From Ilumatobacteraceae bacterium (lineage in GTDB: Bacteria > Actinomycetota > Acidimicrobiia > Acidimicrobiales > Ilumatobacteraceae): a DNA stretch of 33,309 bases. The notes beneath the pieces are model-generated. The model did no database searches. It was given only the letters and a program-made list of their open reading frames with translations, and was not told the DNA's origin. The position numbers and the translations under genes were made by a program. The stretch lies in the NCBI GenBank assembly GCA_009694465.1, contig SHUW01000007.1:1-33309 (forward strand), given 5' to 3'. This document shows, piece by piece, positions 6,208 to 14,479 of the stretch (its first letter is position 1; each line of letters begins with the position of its first letter).

Positions 6208-7608
6208 TTAGCCGACTGAACCTTCCATTTGGAGTTCAATCAAACGACTCCACTCAACGGCATATTCCATCGGCAAGGTACGTGTCACGGGCTCAATGAA
6301 ACCGTTCACGATCATGCCCATTGCCTGTTCTTGTGAAAGACCACGACTCTGCAAATAGAACAGTTGCTCATCGGCGATCTTGGACACGGTTGCTTCGTGG
6401 CCAATCTGTGCATCTTTCTCGCCGACTTCCATATACGGGAAAGTGCGACTTTCGCTTTGATCGTCAAGAATCAAGGCATCACACTGCACGTGGCTCTTGC
6501 AGCCGTAGGCGCCTTCATCAACGCGCACGAGTCCACGGTAAGCAGTGATGCCACCGTCTTTACTAATCGACTTGGAGACAATTTTTGATGTGGTTTCAGG
6601 TGCAGCGTGCACCATCTTGGCCCCAGCGTCTTGATGCTGGCCTGCGCCCGCATAAGCCACGCTCAGCACTTCGCCTGTTGCCTTGGGTCCAACCAAGTAC
6701 ACACTTGGGTACTTCATGGTGAGCTTTGAACCGATGTTGCCGTCGATCCATTCCATGTGGCCTTCTGCTTCAACACGAGCACGCTTGGTGACCAAGTTGT
6801 ACACGTTGGGTGACCAGTTCTGAATCGTCGTGTAGGTCACGTGAGCGCTGGGCTTAACGATGATTTCAACAACGGCCGAGTGCAGCGAATCGCTGGTGTA
6901 CACCGGTGCCGAACAGCCTTCAATGTAATGAACCTTGGAACCTTCATCGGCAATGATCAGCGTCCGCTCAAACTGTCCCGCGTTTTCAGCGTTAATACGG
7001 AAGTATGCCTGCAGTGGCATATCGCATTCAACGCCTGGCGGAACATAGATGAACGATCCGCCCGACCACACGGCACTGTTCAAAGCAGAAAACTTATTGT
7101 CCCCTGGAGGAATAATAGTGCCGAAGTACTGCTTGATGAGTTCGGGATACTCGCGCAACGCAGTGTCCATGTCACAAAACAAAATGCCCAATGCTTCAAG
7201 ATCTTCGCGGTTGCGGTGGAAGACAACTTCTGATTCGTATTGCGCAGTGACACCAGCCAAGTACTTACGCTCGGCTTCTGGGATGCCCAACTTTTCGTAG
7301 GTTGCTTTCATCTGCTCGGGGAGATCGTCCCACTCATCAACTTGTGCGGTCGCAGGACGGAGGTAATAAAAGATGTCTTGAAAATCAATGTCTGGCATGT
7401 TCTTGGAAAACCATGGTGACATTGGCTTCTTCTCGAACAAGCGCAGGCTCCGCTCACGGAAATCGGTCATCCACTTGGGCTCGCCCTTCCACCATGAGAT
7501 CTGGTCGACGACTGGCTTACTCAAACCTTTTTCGGGTTTGAACGCGTATTCCACGTCATCGCTCCAACCGAGGGAGTATTTGCTGAGGTCGAGATCAAAT
7601 GAGGTCAT
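6208..7608 (-). CDS. sufB: Fe-S cluster assembly scaffold protein SufB
   Basis: This 466-residue protein is the main scaffold on which nascent Fe-S clusters form. C376 in Q-C-D aligns with E. coli SufB Cys405 and E405 in G-H-E-A-T aligns with Glu434, both needed for assembly. The C-terminal [12 protein letters not shown] block and final M-E-G-S-V-G are classic. Length is normal for SufB. The ATG is preceded by a GGAG Shine-Dalgarno eight bases upstream, unlike most genes here. It is the first gene of the suf block; the 138-base region before it should hold its promoter. SufS and SufU do not follow in this window. Confidence 0.97.
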   Translation of the reverse strand: MTSFDLDLSKYSLGWSDDVEYAFKPEKGLSKPVVDQISWWKGEPKWMTDFRERSLRLFEKKPMSPWFSKNMPDIDFQDIFYYLRPATAQVDEWDDLPEQMKATYEKLGIPEAERKYLAGVTAQYESEVVFHRNREDLEALGILFCDMDTALREYPELIKQYFGTIIPPGDNKFSALNSAVWSGGSFIYVPPGVECDMPLQAYFRINAENAGQFERTLIIADEGSKVHYIEGCSAPVYTSDSLHSAVVEIIVKPSAHVTYTTIQNWSPNVYNLVTKRARVEAEGHMEWIDGNIGSKLTMKYPSVYLVGPKATGEVLSVAYAGAGQHQDAGAKMVHAAPETTSKIVSKSISKDGGITAYRGLVRVDEGAYGCKSHVQCDALILDDQSESRTFPYMEVGEKDAQIGHEATVSKIADEQLFYLQSRGLSQEQAMGMIVNGFIEPVTRTLPMEYAVEWSRLIELQMEGSVG

Positions 7609-7656
7609 CTTGCGGGCTCCAAACGCTGGGAGGGCCTGTCAAACGACAAACCCAAC

Positions 7657-7673
7657 TAGTGGAATTAACACTA
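7657..7673. promoter_or_regulatory. Inverted repeat upstream of sufB, possible operator
   Basis: TAGTG, seven bases, CACTA: a perfect 5-bp inverted repeat 48 bases upstream of the sufB start, in the only sizeable gap of the suf block. The arms differ in orientation from the published SufR palindrome (ACACT-N5-AGTGT), so no regulator is assigned. Confidence 0.3.
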
Positions 7674-7712
7674 CGGTCATAGTAACAATTAATGCAAGGT
7701 TTGGACTGTCGT

Positions 7713-7732
7713 GGGGACAAAAGAATTGCCCC
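7713..7732 (-). terminator. Weak hairpin after the ferredoxin gene, possible terminator
   Basis: GGGG plus CAA can pair with TTGTCCCC through one bulge, 14 bases past the ferredoxin stop codon on the minus strand. No T-run follows it, so it is weak as an intrinsic terminator. Confidence 0.25.
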
Positions 7733-7746
7733 AAAAGTCACACCCT

Positions 7747-8016
7747 TTAGAGACTGAGCGACAACTCGCCAACGCTTTGAGCAGGCATTTCAATAAAAAT
7801 ACATTCGCCCGGGCAGGCCTCGGCGGCGTGCACGACTGCCTGGTAACTCTTCAAAGGGACCCAAGCCAGGCTTCCTGACCCACCTGGATCATTGAGCGGC
7901 GAGCCCAATTCGGCAACATAGGCGATCCCATCTTCAAGCTGCACAAAGACGTCGGGACAATGGTCAAGGCAGAGTCCGTCCCCAGTACACAAATCTTGAT
8001 CGATCCACACCCTCAT
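7747..8016 (-). CDS. Small [4Fe-4S]/[3Fe-4S] ferredoxin with an aspartate ligand position
   Basis: This 89-residue ferredoxin begins R-V-W-I-D-Q-D-L and carries C10-x2-D13-x2-C16-x3-C20-P and later C68-P-x2-C72. The D13 spacing equals that of Pyrococcus furiosus ferredoxin, where an aspartate replaces one cysteine of a [4Fe-4S] cluster. C20 and C72 are extra cysteines that could form a disulfide or bind the cluster. A glycine-rich insert (about residues 39-50) separates the two halves. The ATG has a TATCCT box eight bases upstream. It could donate electrons to the siroheme reductase of the sulfur operon or to suf reactions, but nothing in the sequence shows the partner. It is divergent from the oligopeptidase gene. 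Confidence 0.9.
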   Translation of the reverse strand: MRVWIDQDLCTGDGLCLDHCPDVFVQLEDGIAYVAELGSPLNDPGGSGSLAWVPLKSYQAVVHAAEACPGECIFIEMPAQSVGELSLSL

Positions 8017-8024
8017 CGCAATTC

Positions 8025-8030
8025 AGGATA
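8025..8030 (-). promoter_or_regulatory. -10 box of the ferredoxin gene
   Basis: TATCCT on the minus strand, eight bases before the ATG at 8016. It stands back to back with the box of the divergent oligopeptidase gene at 8063-8068. Confidence 0.45.
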
Positions 8031-8062
8031 ACGGCGACACGCTCGAAGGGTCTGATCGGGCG

Positions 8063-8068
8063 TACCCT
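8063..8068 (+). promoter_or_regulatory. -10 box (leaderless type) of the oligopeptidase gene
   Basis: TACCCT six bases before the GTG at 8075. The same hexamer in the same GCGTACCCTCA context and spacing precedes the GTG start at 29759. Confidence 0.5.
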
Positions 8069-8074
8069 CACACC

Positions 8075-10108
8075 GTGCCTTCTGACTCCCGCGGCCCCGT
8101 CGCCAAACAAGTGCCCCACATCCTCCCCCGCCCCACCGGACCGACAAACGATCCCTATTACTGGATGAGTAATCGCGAAGACCCGGAGACGATTACCTAC
8201 CTCACGCAAGAGAACGAACACTGCGAAGCGTGGTTCGCCCCACATGCCGAATTAGTTGAAGTTCTTTTCAACGAAATCAAATCACGAGTTCAAGAAACCG
8301 ATGCCAGCGTGCCGACTCTCAAAGATGGTTGGTGGTACACCACGCGCACCGAAGAAGGTTCACAGTACGCCATTCATTGTCGCGGTCTCTCACGTGATGC
8401 CGCAACTGCAAACATCATTCTTGATGAGAATGCTCTAGCCCATGGACATGAATACTTTTCATTAGGTTCCTTTGACATCAGCCCTGACGCACATCTGTTG
8501 GCTTGGGCTGTCGATACCGACGGTAGTGAGCACTTCACCATGCGCATTCGTGATCTACGCACTGGCCTTGATCTTGCTGATGAAATCACCGATACATCGT
8601 GGGCTGGCACTGCGTGGAGTACCGACTCGGCCTATCTCTTCTATGTCACCTACGACGAACAAGAACGCCCAAGTAGCGTTTGGCGCCACAAAGTAGGCAC
8701 CCCAGCATCAGACGACGTGCGGATCTTTGAAGAAACAGATGAGCGTTTCTATGTCGGAGTTGATCTGACGCGTAGTGGTGCATGGATCGTGATTGACGCT
8801 GACAGCAAAACATCAAGTGAATGCCGTTTGATATCTGCAAGTAATTGTCTTAATGAACCAGTGGTTGTTCGCCCGCGCAGCGAAAATCTCGAATACCACC
8901 TTGATCATTGGGGTGATTGCTTTGTTGTATTGACCAATGACAAAGCCGTTGACTTTCGCATCATGCAAGCCCCAGAAAATGATCCTGGTACCTGGGCAGA
9001 ATTGATCGCCCATGTCGTGGGCAACCGCATCACTCGCGTTGAGTGCTTCGCCACACACCTAGTGATTCATGAATGGGTCAATGCTCAGCCACAACTAAAG
9101 ATTGTGTTGCGCGACTATTCAACAATGCCCATTGATCTAGGACAGATGCCGCACGACGTGGACCTTGATAGTAATCCAGAGTGGAACACACAGTGGCTAC
9201 GTTTTTCAACTGAAAGCATGGTCAGTCCAGCAACTGTCTGGGAACAAAACATTGCTACCGGTGAACGCAATATGCTGAAGCGCTCACCCACACCCAATAT
9301 TGATCTCGGTGATTACGAGACACAGCGCCACTGGGCCACTTCGCTTGACGGAACGAAAGTTCCTTACGACATCGTGCGTCTCAAAAATGCTCAACCGAAC
9401 GGCACTGCGCCTGCCGTGGTCTATGCCTACGGAAGTTACGAGATCTCGATACCACCATGGTTTAGTGTCGCTCGATTGTCGCTCGTAGATCGCGGCTGGA
9501 CATGGGTCTTGGCCCATCCTCGCGGTGGTGGTGAGATGGGTCGGAACTGGTATCTCGATGGTCGCCTTGAGAACAAACGCAATACTTTCGATGATGTCAA
9601 CGCAATCGCTGACGCTGTCATCGACGCCGGTTGGGCTGCAGCAGGACATATCGGTGTGCGCGGTGGTAGCGCTGGCGGTTTGATGGTCGGAGCATGTATC
9701 AACTTTCGCCCAGAGCTTTGGAATGCAGTTGTCGCCGAAGTTCCTTTCGTGGATGTGGTGACGACAATGAGTGATCCATCCATACCTTTGACCGTCACCG
9801 AATGGGAAGAGTGGGGAGATCCACGGATTGAGCCATATGCAACATGCATGTTGCAGTATTCGCCATACGACAATGTGACTGCCCGCGCCTACCCAGCCAT
9901 TTTCGCCACTGGTGGACTCAATGATCCGCGCGTTGCGTACCATGAGCCAGCCAAGTGGGTAGCCAAGATCCGTTCGCTGCGAACGAATGATGCCCCTCTG
10001 CTTCTTCGCACCGAAATGGGAGCTGGACATGGTGGCCCGAGTGGACGTTACGAACGCTGGCGAGAAGAAGCGCGGGTCAGCGCTTTCTTGTTATCAACTC
10101 TCACCTAA
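8075..10108 (+). CDS. ptrB: S9A serine oligopeptidase, oligopeptidase B-like
   Basis: This 677-residue prolyl-oligopeptidase-family protein would cut short peptides, in the oligopeptidase B branch after basic residues. The N-terminus has the D-P-Y-Y-W-M motif, followed by a seven-bladed propeller (about 75-405) that limits access to the active site. The alpha/beta hydrolase domain contains the oxyanion tyrosine region A-Y-G-S-Y and the catalytic triad S532 (G-G-S-A-G-G), D617 (L-N-D-P-R-V) and H652 (G-A-G-H-G-G-P-S-G). Length fits oligopeptidase B. There is no signal peptide, so it is cytosolic. The GTG start is backed by a TACCCT box six bases upstream. It converges on the MauE-like gene with nine bases between stops. 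Confidence 0.94.
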   Translation: MPSDSRGPVAKQVPHILPRPTGPTNDPYYWMSNREDPETITYLTQENEHCEAWFAPHAELVEVLFNEIKSRVQETDASVPTLKDGWWYTTRTEEGSQYAIHCRGLSRDAATANIILDENALAHGHEYFSLGSFDISPDAHLLAWAVDTDGSEHFTMRIRDLRTGLDLADEITDTSWAGTAWSTDSAYLFYVTYDEQERPSSVWRHKVGTPASDDVRIFEETDERFYVGVDLTRSGAWIVIDADSKTSSECRLISASNCLNEPVVVRPRSENLEYHLDHWGDCFVVLTNDKAVDFRIMQAPENDPGTWAELIAHVVGNRITRVECFATHLVIHEWVNAQPQLKIVLRDYSTMPIDLGQMPHDVDLDSNPEWNTQWLRFSTESMVSPATVWEQNIATGERNMLKRSPTPNIDLGDYETQRHWATSLDGTKVPYDIVRLKNAQPNGTAPAVVYAYGSYEISIPPWFSVARLSLVDRGWTWVLAHPRGGGEMGRNWYLDGRLENKRNTFDDVNAIADAVIDAGWAAAGHIGVRGGSAGGLMVGACINFRPELWNAVVAEVPFVDVVTTMSDPSIPLTVTEWEEWGDPRIEPYATCMLQYSPYDNVTARAYPAIFATGGLNDPRVAYHEPAKWVAKIRSLRTNDAPLLLRTEMGAGHGGPSGRYERWREEARVSAFLLSTLT

Positions 10109-10117
10109 AACAATGCG

Positions 10118-10492
10118 TTACAGGACAACTGTCAATAGCGCCAAGGCCATCAAAATAACATTGCGCACAACATGTTCAGGACCCAATGGACGCGAACTCC
10201 ACGCACCGAAACACGCGCACACAGGACGATGACCAAGCCGCAGTTGACGCACAATTAAAAAAGTAAAAACTGCAAGAAGCAGGAGAGCAATCATCCCCGT
10301 GATCGCGGAAGCGATGTGCGCCACCAATAACGCACCCAAGATAATTTCAAACCACGGAACAACGGGCACAAGTACGTCCGGCGTACCCAAGGCGACAGCG
10401 TCTATTGGCCAACGTTGACCACTGGCAATCTTTGAAGCACCGGCCACGCAGAACACGGCCCCGACGATGACCGAAGAAATGATGCCGATCAT
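10118..10492 (-). CDS. MauE/DoxX-like integral membrane protein
   Basis: From the ATG at 10492 this is a 124-residue protein with four predicted membrane segments (about residues 3-21, 44-63, 66-83 and 107-123). Between the third and fourth it has H-R-P-V-C-A-C-F-G and a downstream R-N, the pattern of the MauE family, whose paired cysteines are thought to take part in thiol redox chemistry linked to maturation of secreted enzymes. It is the last gene of the sulfate assimilation operon, six bases after the flavin reductase stop. A TTG one codon earlier is an alternative start. Its link to sulfur metabolism is positional only. Confidence 0.8.
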   Translation of the reverse strand: MIGIISSVIVGAVFCVAGASKIASGQRWPIDAVALGTPDVLVPVVPWFEIILGALLVAHIASAITGMIALLLLAVFTFLIVRQLRLGHRPVCACFGAWSSRPLGPEHVVRNVILMALALLTVVL

Positions 10493-10498
10493 CAAAGA

Positions 10499-11014
10499 CT
10501 ATTCAACGGTAGGTGTTTTGACTGACGCAACTTTGCCTCGAAAGAAGACCATCGCAGCAGCAACATCATCATTTTGGGCGAGGTCCTGAACACGACCGAC
10601 GACAAAAAAATGATCTCCAACTTCGTACACAACTTCAATCGTGCAATCAATCCAGCCAATCACGCCAGCAAGAATCGGTGAGCCATTTGCTGATGGCTTC
10701 CATTCCACTCCAGAAAATTTGCTGGTCTCACCATCAGCAGGTTCTTTGGCGAATTTCCAACACAGTTCATCTTGACCATCAGCCAAAATATTGACGCAGA
10801 ATTTTCCGGACTCAGAGATTGCGGGCCAACTACGCGACTGCATTCCCGGCAAGAAGCCGACCAATGGTGGATCCAACGAAACAGAAGAAAATGAACCGAT
10901 TGTCATGCCATGAGGCGCGCCCGATGAGTCCAGCCCAGTGACTACCGTGACCCCAGTCGGAAAATGTCCCAGTACATCTCGATAGCGGCGCGGGTCGATC
11001 TGCGAATCGGTCAT
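10499..11014 (-). CDS. Flavin reductase-like protein (FMN-binding split barrel)
   Basis: From the ATG at 11014 this is a 171-residue flavin reductase domain protein. It shows the family's opening R-R-x-x-G-x-F-P-T-G-V-T-V-V-T, then G-M-T-I-G-S-F-S-S-V-S-L-D-P-P-L-V (flavin-binding region), F-C-V-N-I-L and a late D-H-F-F-V-V-G-R-V. Such proteins reduce FMN or FAD with NAD(P)H for a partner oxygenase. A longer frame extends into the siroheme reductase gene, but the TAAGGT box seven bases upstream and the family alignment favour 11014. The gap to the reductase gene is 25 bases. A partner could be a flavin-dependent sulfonate monooxygenase elsewhere; none is in the window. Confidence 0.9.
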   Translation of the reverse strand: MTDSQIDPRRYRDVLGHFPTGVTVVTGLDSSGAPHGMTIGSFSSVSLDPPLVGFLPGMQSRSWPAISESGKFCVNILADGQDELCWKFAKEPADGETSKFSGVEWKPSANGSPILAGVIGWIDCTIEVVYEVGDHFFVVGRVQDLAQNDDVAAAMVFFRGKVASVKTPTVE

Positions 11015-11021
11015 GTCCTGT

Positions 11022-11027
11022 ACCTTA
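11022..11027 (-). promoter_or_regulatory. -10 box (leaderless type) of the flavin reductase gene
   Basis: TAAGGT on the minus strand, seven bases before the ATG at 11014. It decides this start against the 57-residue longer reading. Confidence 0.4.
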
Positions 11028-11039
11028 GATGTTCCGACC

Positions 11040-12827
11040 TCAGGTAGCGCACTCTGATTCGGCGACGTCGGCAACGAATGGTCCCGTTTCGTCGTAATCA
11101 GTGAAGTAACCCTCGTTCTCCTCGGGAGTTGGAATGACATCAAGGTCACGGAGTCCGTCAGCGATCTTGCTTGCGCCGCCAACACGGTTCATCCATGTCG
11201 CAAAGAGTTCTCCAGCGTTACGCTCCTCTGCGAAGCGACGCACGACTCGTGCCACTCCTTCTGGGGCTGTCTTCGCCGGAAGCCGAAGAGCCTTCTCACC
11301 AAAGTGAATTTGCTCATCACCGACGTGACCACCAAGCAGCAACTGATACCCCGGCAAGGAGCGACCATGAGCACGACGTTCAGCTCCGAATAAGCCAATG
11401 TCTGAAGCATGGTGTTGGCCACAACTGTTCGTGCATCCCGAAATATTGATACGCACTCCGCCTACTTCAGCCAAACCCTCTTCTTCAAGGCGCTCACCAA
11501 TGGCCTTGGCTAAACCGCGCGACTGGGTGACGGCGATATTGCATGTATCGGCGCCTGGGCAAGCGACCACGTCACGCGCCAACTCAGCACCAGGACGCGC
11601 CATGCCGATTTCGTCAAGCCGATCAAATAATTCGCGCAACTGGGATTCTTGGAGATTGCGGAAAACGACATTCTGACGATTTGATAAACGGACATCGGCT
11701 CCAAGTGCTCGTTGAATGTTTGCAAGTGAGGCAAATTGCGCAGCGGTGATATCACCAAGAGCGGCATAAGCAACCGCAGAGACCGTGCCCTTGCCTGCAC
11801 CACGGATCACACTGGCCTGTTCCCAACGAGCAAAGGGATCAGACGAACGAAGAGTCACACTGACGCCTTGACCAACCTCAGACACCTCACCTGAAGTGGC
11901 CATTCCAGCGGGCGTATCGCCAGCGGCGATCACTTCTGGTGGAATGCCACCAGGCCATGTGGACGAAGCGGGCAATGTATGGCGGATTTTGATGACTCGG
12001 CGACGCACTTCATCAATGCCGATTTGATCGACGACCCACTTCAGTCGGGCGCGTAACTTATTGTCACGATTTCCTGTCTGTTCAAATAAGCGCAACACGG
12101 ATTCAATTGTTGGCAAAAGATCTTCACGGCTCGTGAAATCTTCAAGGGACTGAGCGGGGTGTGGATTGGCTCCTAAACCGCCGGCAACATAGACCCGAAA
12201 ACCAACCTCTGTTGTCCCATCTTCTCGCTGACGAGTCGCACCAACGACACCAACGTCGTTGAACATGGCTTGCCCACAGTCGGTACTGCAACCCGAAAAG
12301 TTGACCTTAAATTTGCGCGGCAAACGCTGACCTAGTGGGTTGCGCACGAAGTGACGATGAACTGCTTCAGCCCATGGAGTGACATCAAGTTTTTCGTACG
12401 GACATGCACCAGCCAAGTGACAGGCCATGACGTTGCGAACGGTATCTCCACAAGCTTCACGCGAAGTCAAACCGACAGCCGCCAGACGACGCAACAAATC
12501 AGGAATGCGAGCCAACTGCACAAAGTGGAATTGGATGTTCTGGCGTGTCGTAATGTGCCCCCATCCACGGGAGAACTCCGTTGCTAAGACGCCCATGAGT
12601 TCCATTTGTTCAGGAGTAATCGTTCCCGCGGGCAACTTGATACGAACCATCTGGTTGGTGCCACCTTGACGCTGTCCGTACACACCGTTGTTCAGACGCA
12701 TCACACGAAAGACATCTTCTCCAATTTCACCACCTAGATATTGACTAATAGCGATCTCAAAGCGTTCAATATCGCGCATCTGCTCGGCATCTAAGTCTCG
12801 GGGTTGTGGTGCGGGTGCAATTGCCAT
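11040..12827 (-). CDS. Ferredoxin-dependent siroheme sulfite (or nitrite) reductase
   Basis: This protein of 595 residues (ATG at 12827; a TTG six codons earlier is possible) has the duplicated layout of siroheme reductases: two ferredoxin-like half domains (G-Q-R-Q-G-G-T-N-Q-M-V-R near residue 55 and an R-x-S-N-R-Q-N region near 380) and two siroheme/Fe-S half domains. The [4Fe-4S]-siroheme ligands are C423-x5-C429 and C465-x3-C469. It would reduce sulfite to sulfide with six electrons from ferredoxin. Nitrite reductases share this fold, but the position in an operon with cysH, cysD, cysN and siroheme genes makes sulfite the likely substrate. Confidence 0.93.
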   Translation of the reverse strand: MAIAPAPQPRDLDAEQMRDIERFEIAISQYLGGEIGEDVFRVMRLNNGVYGQRQGGTNQMVRIKLPAGTITPEQMELMGVLATEFSRGWGHITTRQNIQFHFVQLARIPDLLRRLAAVGLTSREACGDTVRNVMACHLAGACPYEKLDVTPWAEAVHRHFVRNPLGQRLPRKFKVNFSGCSTDCGQAMFNDVGVVGATRQREDGTTEVGFRVYVAGGLGANPHPAQSLEDFTSREDLLPTIESVLRLFEQTGNRDNKLRARLKWVVDQIGIDEVRRRVIKIRHTLPASSTWPGGIPPEVIAAGDTPAGMATSGEVSEVGQGVSVTLRSSDPFARWEQASVIRGAGKGTVSAVAYAALGDITAAQFASLANIQRALGADVRLSNRQNVVFRNLQESQLRELFDRLDEIGMARPGAELARDVVACPGADTCNIAVTQSRGLAKAIGERLEEEGLAEVGGVRINISGCTNSCGQHHASDIGLFGAERRAHGRSLPGYQLLLGGHVGDEQIHFGEKALRLPAKTAPEGVARVVRRFAEERNAGELFATWMNRVGGASKIADGLRDLDVIPTPEENEGYFTDYDETGPFVADVAESECAT

Positions 12828-12868
12828 CAGTTTTCCAATCTCCAAAGTGGGTAATACATAAGGCGTCT

Positions 12869-13126
12869 TTAACGCCCGACTTCTTCGCCTGCTTCGCGCA
12901 ACGCGTCATGGATTGCTCCACGTAAACGCCGAGCACTATCACTTGATAAATGAGCAACTAGGCCTGTCCCCTGACGGCCCGCCTCTTCGACTGTCAGAAC
13001 AACTCGCGGGGTTGCATCGTCATAATCATCACAAATTGCGATTGCCCATGAGACCGCCGTGGCATCCTCATCACCTGGTGGGACATCACTCTGGGTCATC
13101 GGCTGATCATCTATCGAGCGACGCAT
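12869..13126 (-). CDS. Small unrecognised protein in the sulfur operon
   Basis: This 85-residue protein is read from the ATG at 13126, two bases inside the end of cobA context; a longer frame would overlap cobA out of frame. I do not recognise it. It starts with a polar, acidic segment (D-D-Q-P-M-T-Q-S-D-V-P-P-G-D-E-D), then a strand-rich part (W-A-I-A-I-C-D-D-Y, R-V-V-L-T-V-E-E-A) and a C-terminal helix (S-A-R-R-L-R-G-A-I-H-D-A-L-R-E-A). It has one cysteine, and no membrane segment or signal. An internal ATG at residue 10 is an alternative start. Lying between cobA and the reductase gene, with gaps of 1 and 41 bases, it is probably co-translated with them. Confidence 0.65.
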   Translation of the reverse strand: MRRSIDDQPMTQSDVPPGDEDATAVSWAIAICDDYDDATPRVVLTVEEAGRQGTGLVAHLSSDSARRLRGAIHDALREAGEEVGR

Positions 13127-13127
13127 C

Positions 13128-13868
13128 TCAGACTCCCCGCGCCCACACCGATGTGCCTGCAGTTGGCGAGAAATCAAAAGCCGCCACTGCACCAATAACG
13201 ATCGTGCTCGGAGATTCAAGCGGCGCCTCTGCCAACTCCCCCAATGTCGTACGCAACGTGTTCTGCTCAGGTCGTGTTCCGTAGCGCACCGCAGCCACTG
13301 GTGTATCGGCGGCAAGTCCTCCGGCCATCAACCGTTCAGCAATGACCGCTCGTTCTGATACTCCCATGAGTACAACGATGGTCCCGCCTACCTTGGCTAG
13401 TGACTCCCAATCGATACCTGTTGCTCCACCTTTTTCGCGATGCCCAGTCACCACCGTGAAGCCAACCGAGACGCCACGGTGTGTCACGGGAATCCCCGCG
13501 GCAGCAGGAACGCCGATGGCTGAACTAATTCCGGGCACGACATCAAATGCGATGTCAGCGTCAATCAAAGCTTGCGCTTCTTCCCCACCGCGACCGAAAA
13601 CATACGGGTCACCGCCTTTGAGACGAACAACATTCAAACCTTGACTACCGAGATGCACCAGCAAAGTATTAATCATTTCTTGCGGAGTCGGACGGCCAGG
13701 TTTCTTGCCAACGTCAATCAACTCAACTCCAACGCGTGCCAGATCAAGAATTGCCTGATCGGCCAAACGATCATGCACGATCACGTCAGCTTGTGCGATC
13801 AGACGCGCCGCCCGAACTGTTAAAAGTTCGGGGTCTCCAGGACCGGCGCCTACAAGATAGACGGTCAT
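13128..13868 (-). CDS. cobA: Uroporphyrinogen-III C-methyltransferase
   Basis: This 246-residue SUMT enzyme adds two methyl groups from SAM to uroporphyrinogen III to give precorrin-2, the branch point to siroheme. Marks are the opening V-Y-L-V-G-A-G-P-G-D-P-E-L-L-T loop, L-K-G-G-D-P-Y-V-F-G-R-G-G-E-E (SAM site), V-V-P-G-I-S-S-A and T-H-R-G. Length matches stand-alone SUMT, so this is not the fused CysG. It overlaps the precorrin-2 dehydrogenase gene by four bases, and the two together replace CysG apart from possibly the chelatase step. Confidence 0.96.
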   Translation of the reverse strand: MTVYLVGAGPGDPELLTVRAARLIAQADVIVHDRLADQAILDLARVGVELIDVGKKPGRPTPQEMINTLLVHLGSQGLNVVRLKGGDPYVFGRGGEEAQALIDADIAFDVVPGISSAIGVPAAAGIPVTHRGVSVGFTVVTGHREKGGATGIDWESLAKVGGTIVVLMGVSERAVIAERLMAGGLAADTPVAAVRYGTRPEQNTLRTTLGELAEAPLESPSTIVIGAVAAFDFSPTAGTSVWARGV

Positions 13869-14479
13869 GTGCTGACCACCGTTCCCTGCAACGACTCACG
13901 GGGGCATGACATATGAATGTTGTGGCTCGCCACAATCTTTTCGATGATGGGCTTCCAATTGATATCTTCGGTGCTGCGACCATCGGCATGAATGAGTTCA
14001 CGCTCTTGCGCCAACTCATTCACAACTTCTTCAAATTCTGGACCGACTAATGCTTCGAGTTTTTGGCGCATCCACGATGAGAGCGCCGGACTGTTGCCGC
14101 CAGTTGACACCGTGACCATTAGGTCGCCACGTCGCACTACTGCTGGCAAGGTGAAGGCGCAACGCTCAGGGTCATCGGCCGAGTTGATCCAGATACCTCG
14201 TTCTTCACAGGTGTCGTAGATCATTTGATCAAGATCTCGGTTACCCGTTGCAGTAATGACCAGACGCTGTTGATCAAGGTCTGCCAATTCAAAAGCGCGC
14301 TGATGAATCGTGACCGCAAGCCCAGCAAATTCACTGACGACTTCTGGTGCAACCACGGTGACAATCGCTCCCGCGGCCAATAGTTGTTCGGTCTTTCGCA
14401 AACCAATTCTTCCCGCGCCCACGACCAAGCACGACCGACCTTCAAGATTGAGGTTGATCGGGAATTGGTTCTTAGTCAC
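13865..14479 (-). CDS. Precorrin-2 dehydrogenase / sirohydrochlorin ferrochelatase-like protein
   Basis: This 204-residue protein corresponds to the Met8 / CysG N-terminal type. It has an NAD-binding Rossmann start (C-L-V-V-G-A-G-R-I-G-L-R-K-T-x-x-L-L), then V-I-T-A-T-G-N-R-D-L, the W-I-N-S-A-D-D-P-E-R-C-A-F-T-L-P-A-V motif, and V-S-T-G-G-N-S-P-A-L-S, all typical. It oxidises precorrin-2 to sirohydrochlorin, and members of this family can also insert iron. The C-terminal helical part is short but present. It overlaps both cysN and cobA by four bases. Confidence 0.94.
   Translation of the reverse strand: MTKNQFPINLNLEGRSCLVVGAGRIGLRKTEQLLAAGAIVTVVAPEVVSEFAGLAVTIHQRAFELADLDQQRLVITATGNRDLDQMIYDTCEERGIWINSADDPERCAFTLPAVVRRGDLMVTVSTGGNSPALSSWMRQKLEALVGPEFEEVVNELAQERELIHADGRSTEDINWKPIIEKIVASHNIHMSCPRESLQGTVVST

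Noticed and set aside
7657-7673. SufR operator
   Set aside because: The arm orientation and spacing differ from ACACT-N5-AGTGT.
9284-10030. Long 248-codon minus-strand frame inside the oligopeptidase gene
   Set aside because: It is a shadow of the S9 catalytic domain, whose triad and motifs are all on the plus strand.
12869-13315. 148-codon form of the small protein before the siroheme reductase
   Set aside because: The first 63 codons lie out of frame over cobA and look like a shadow; the ATG at 13126 is the natural start.
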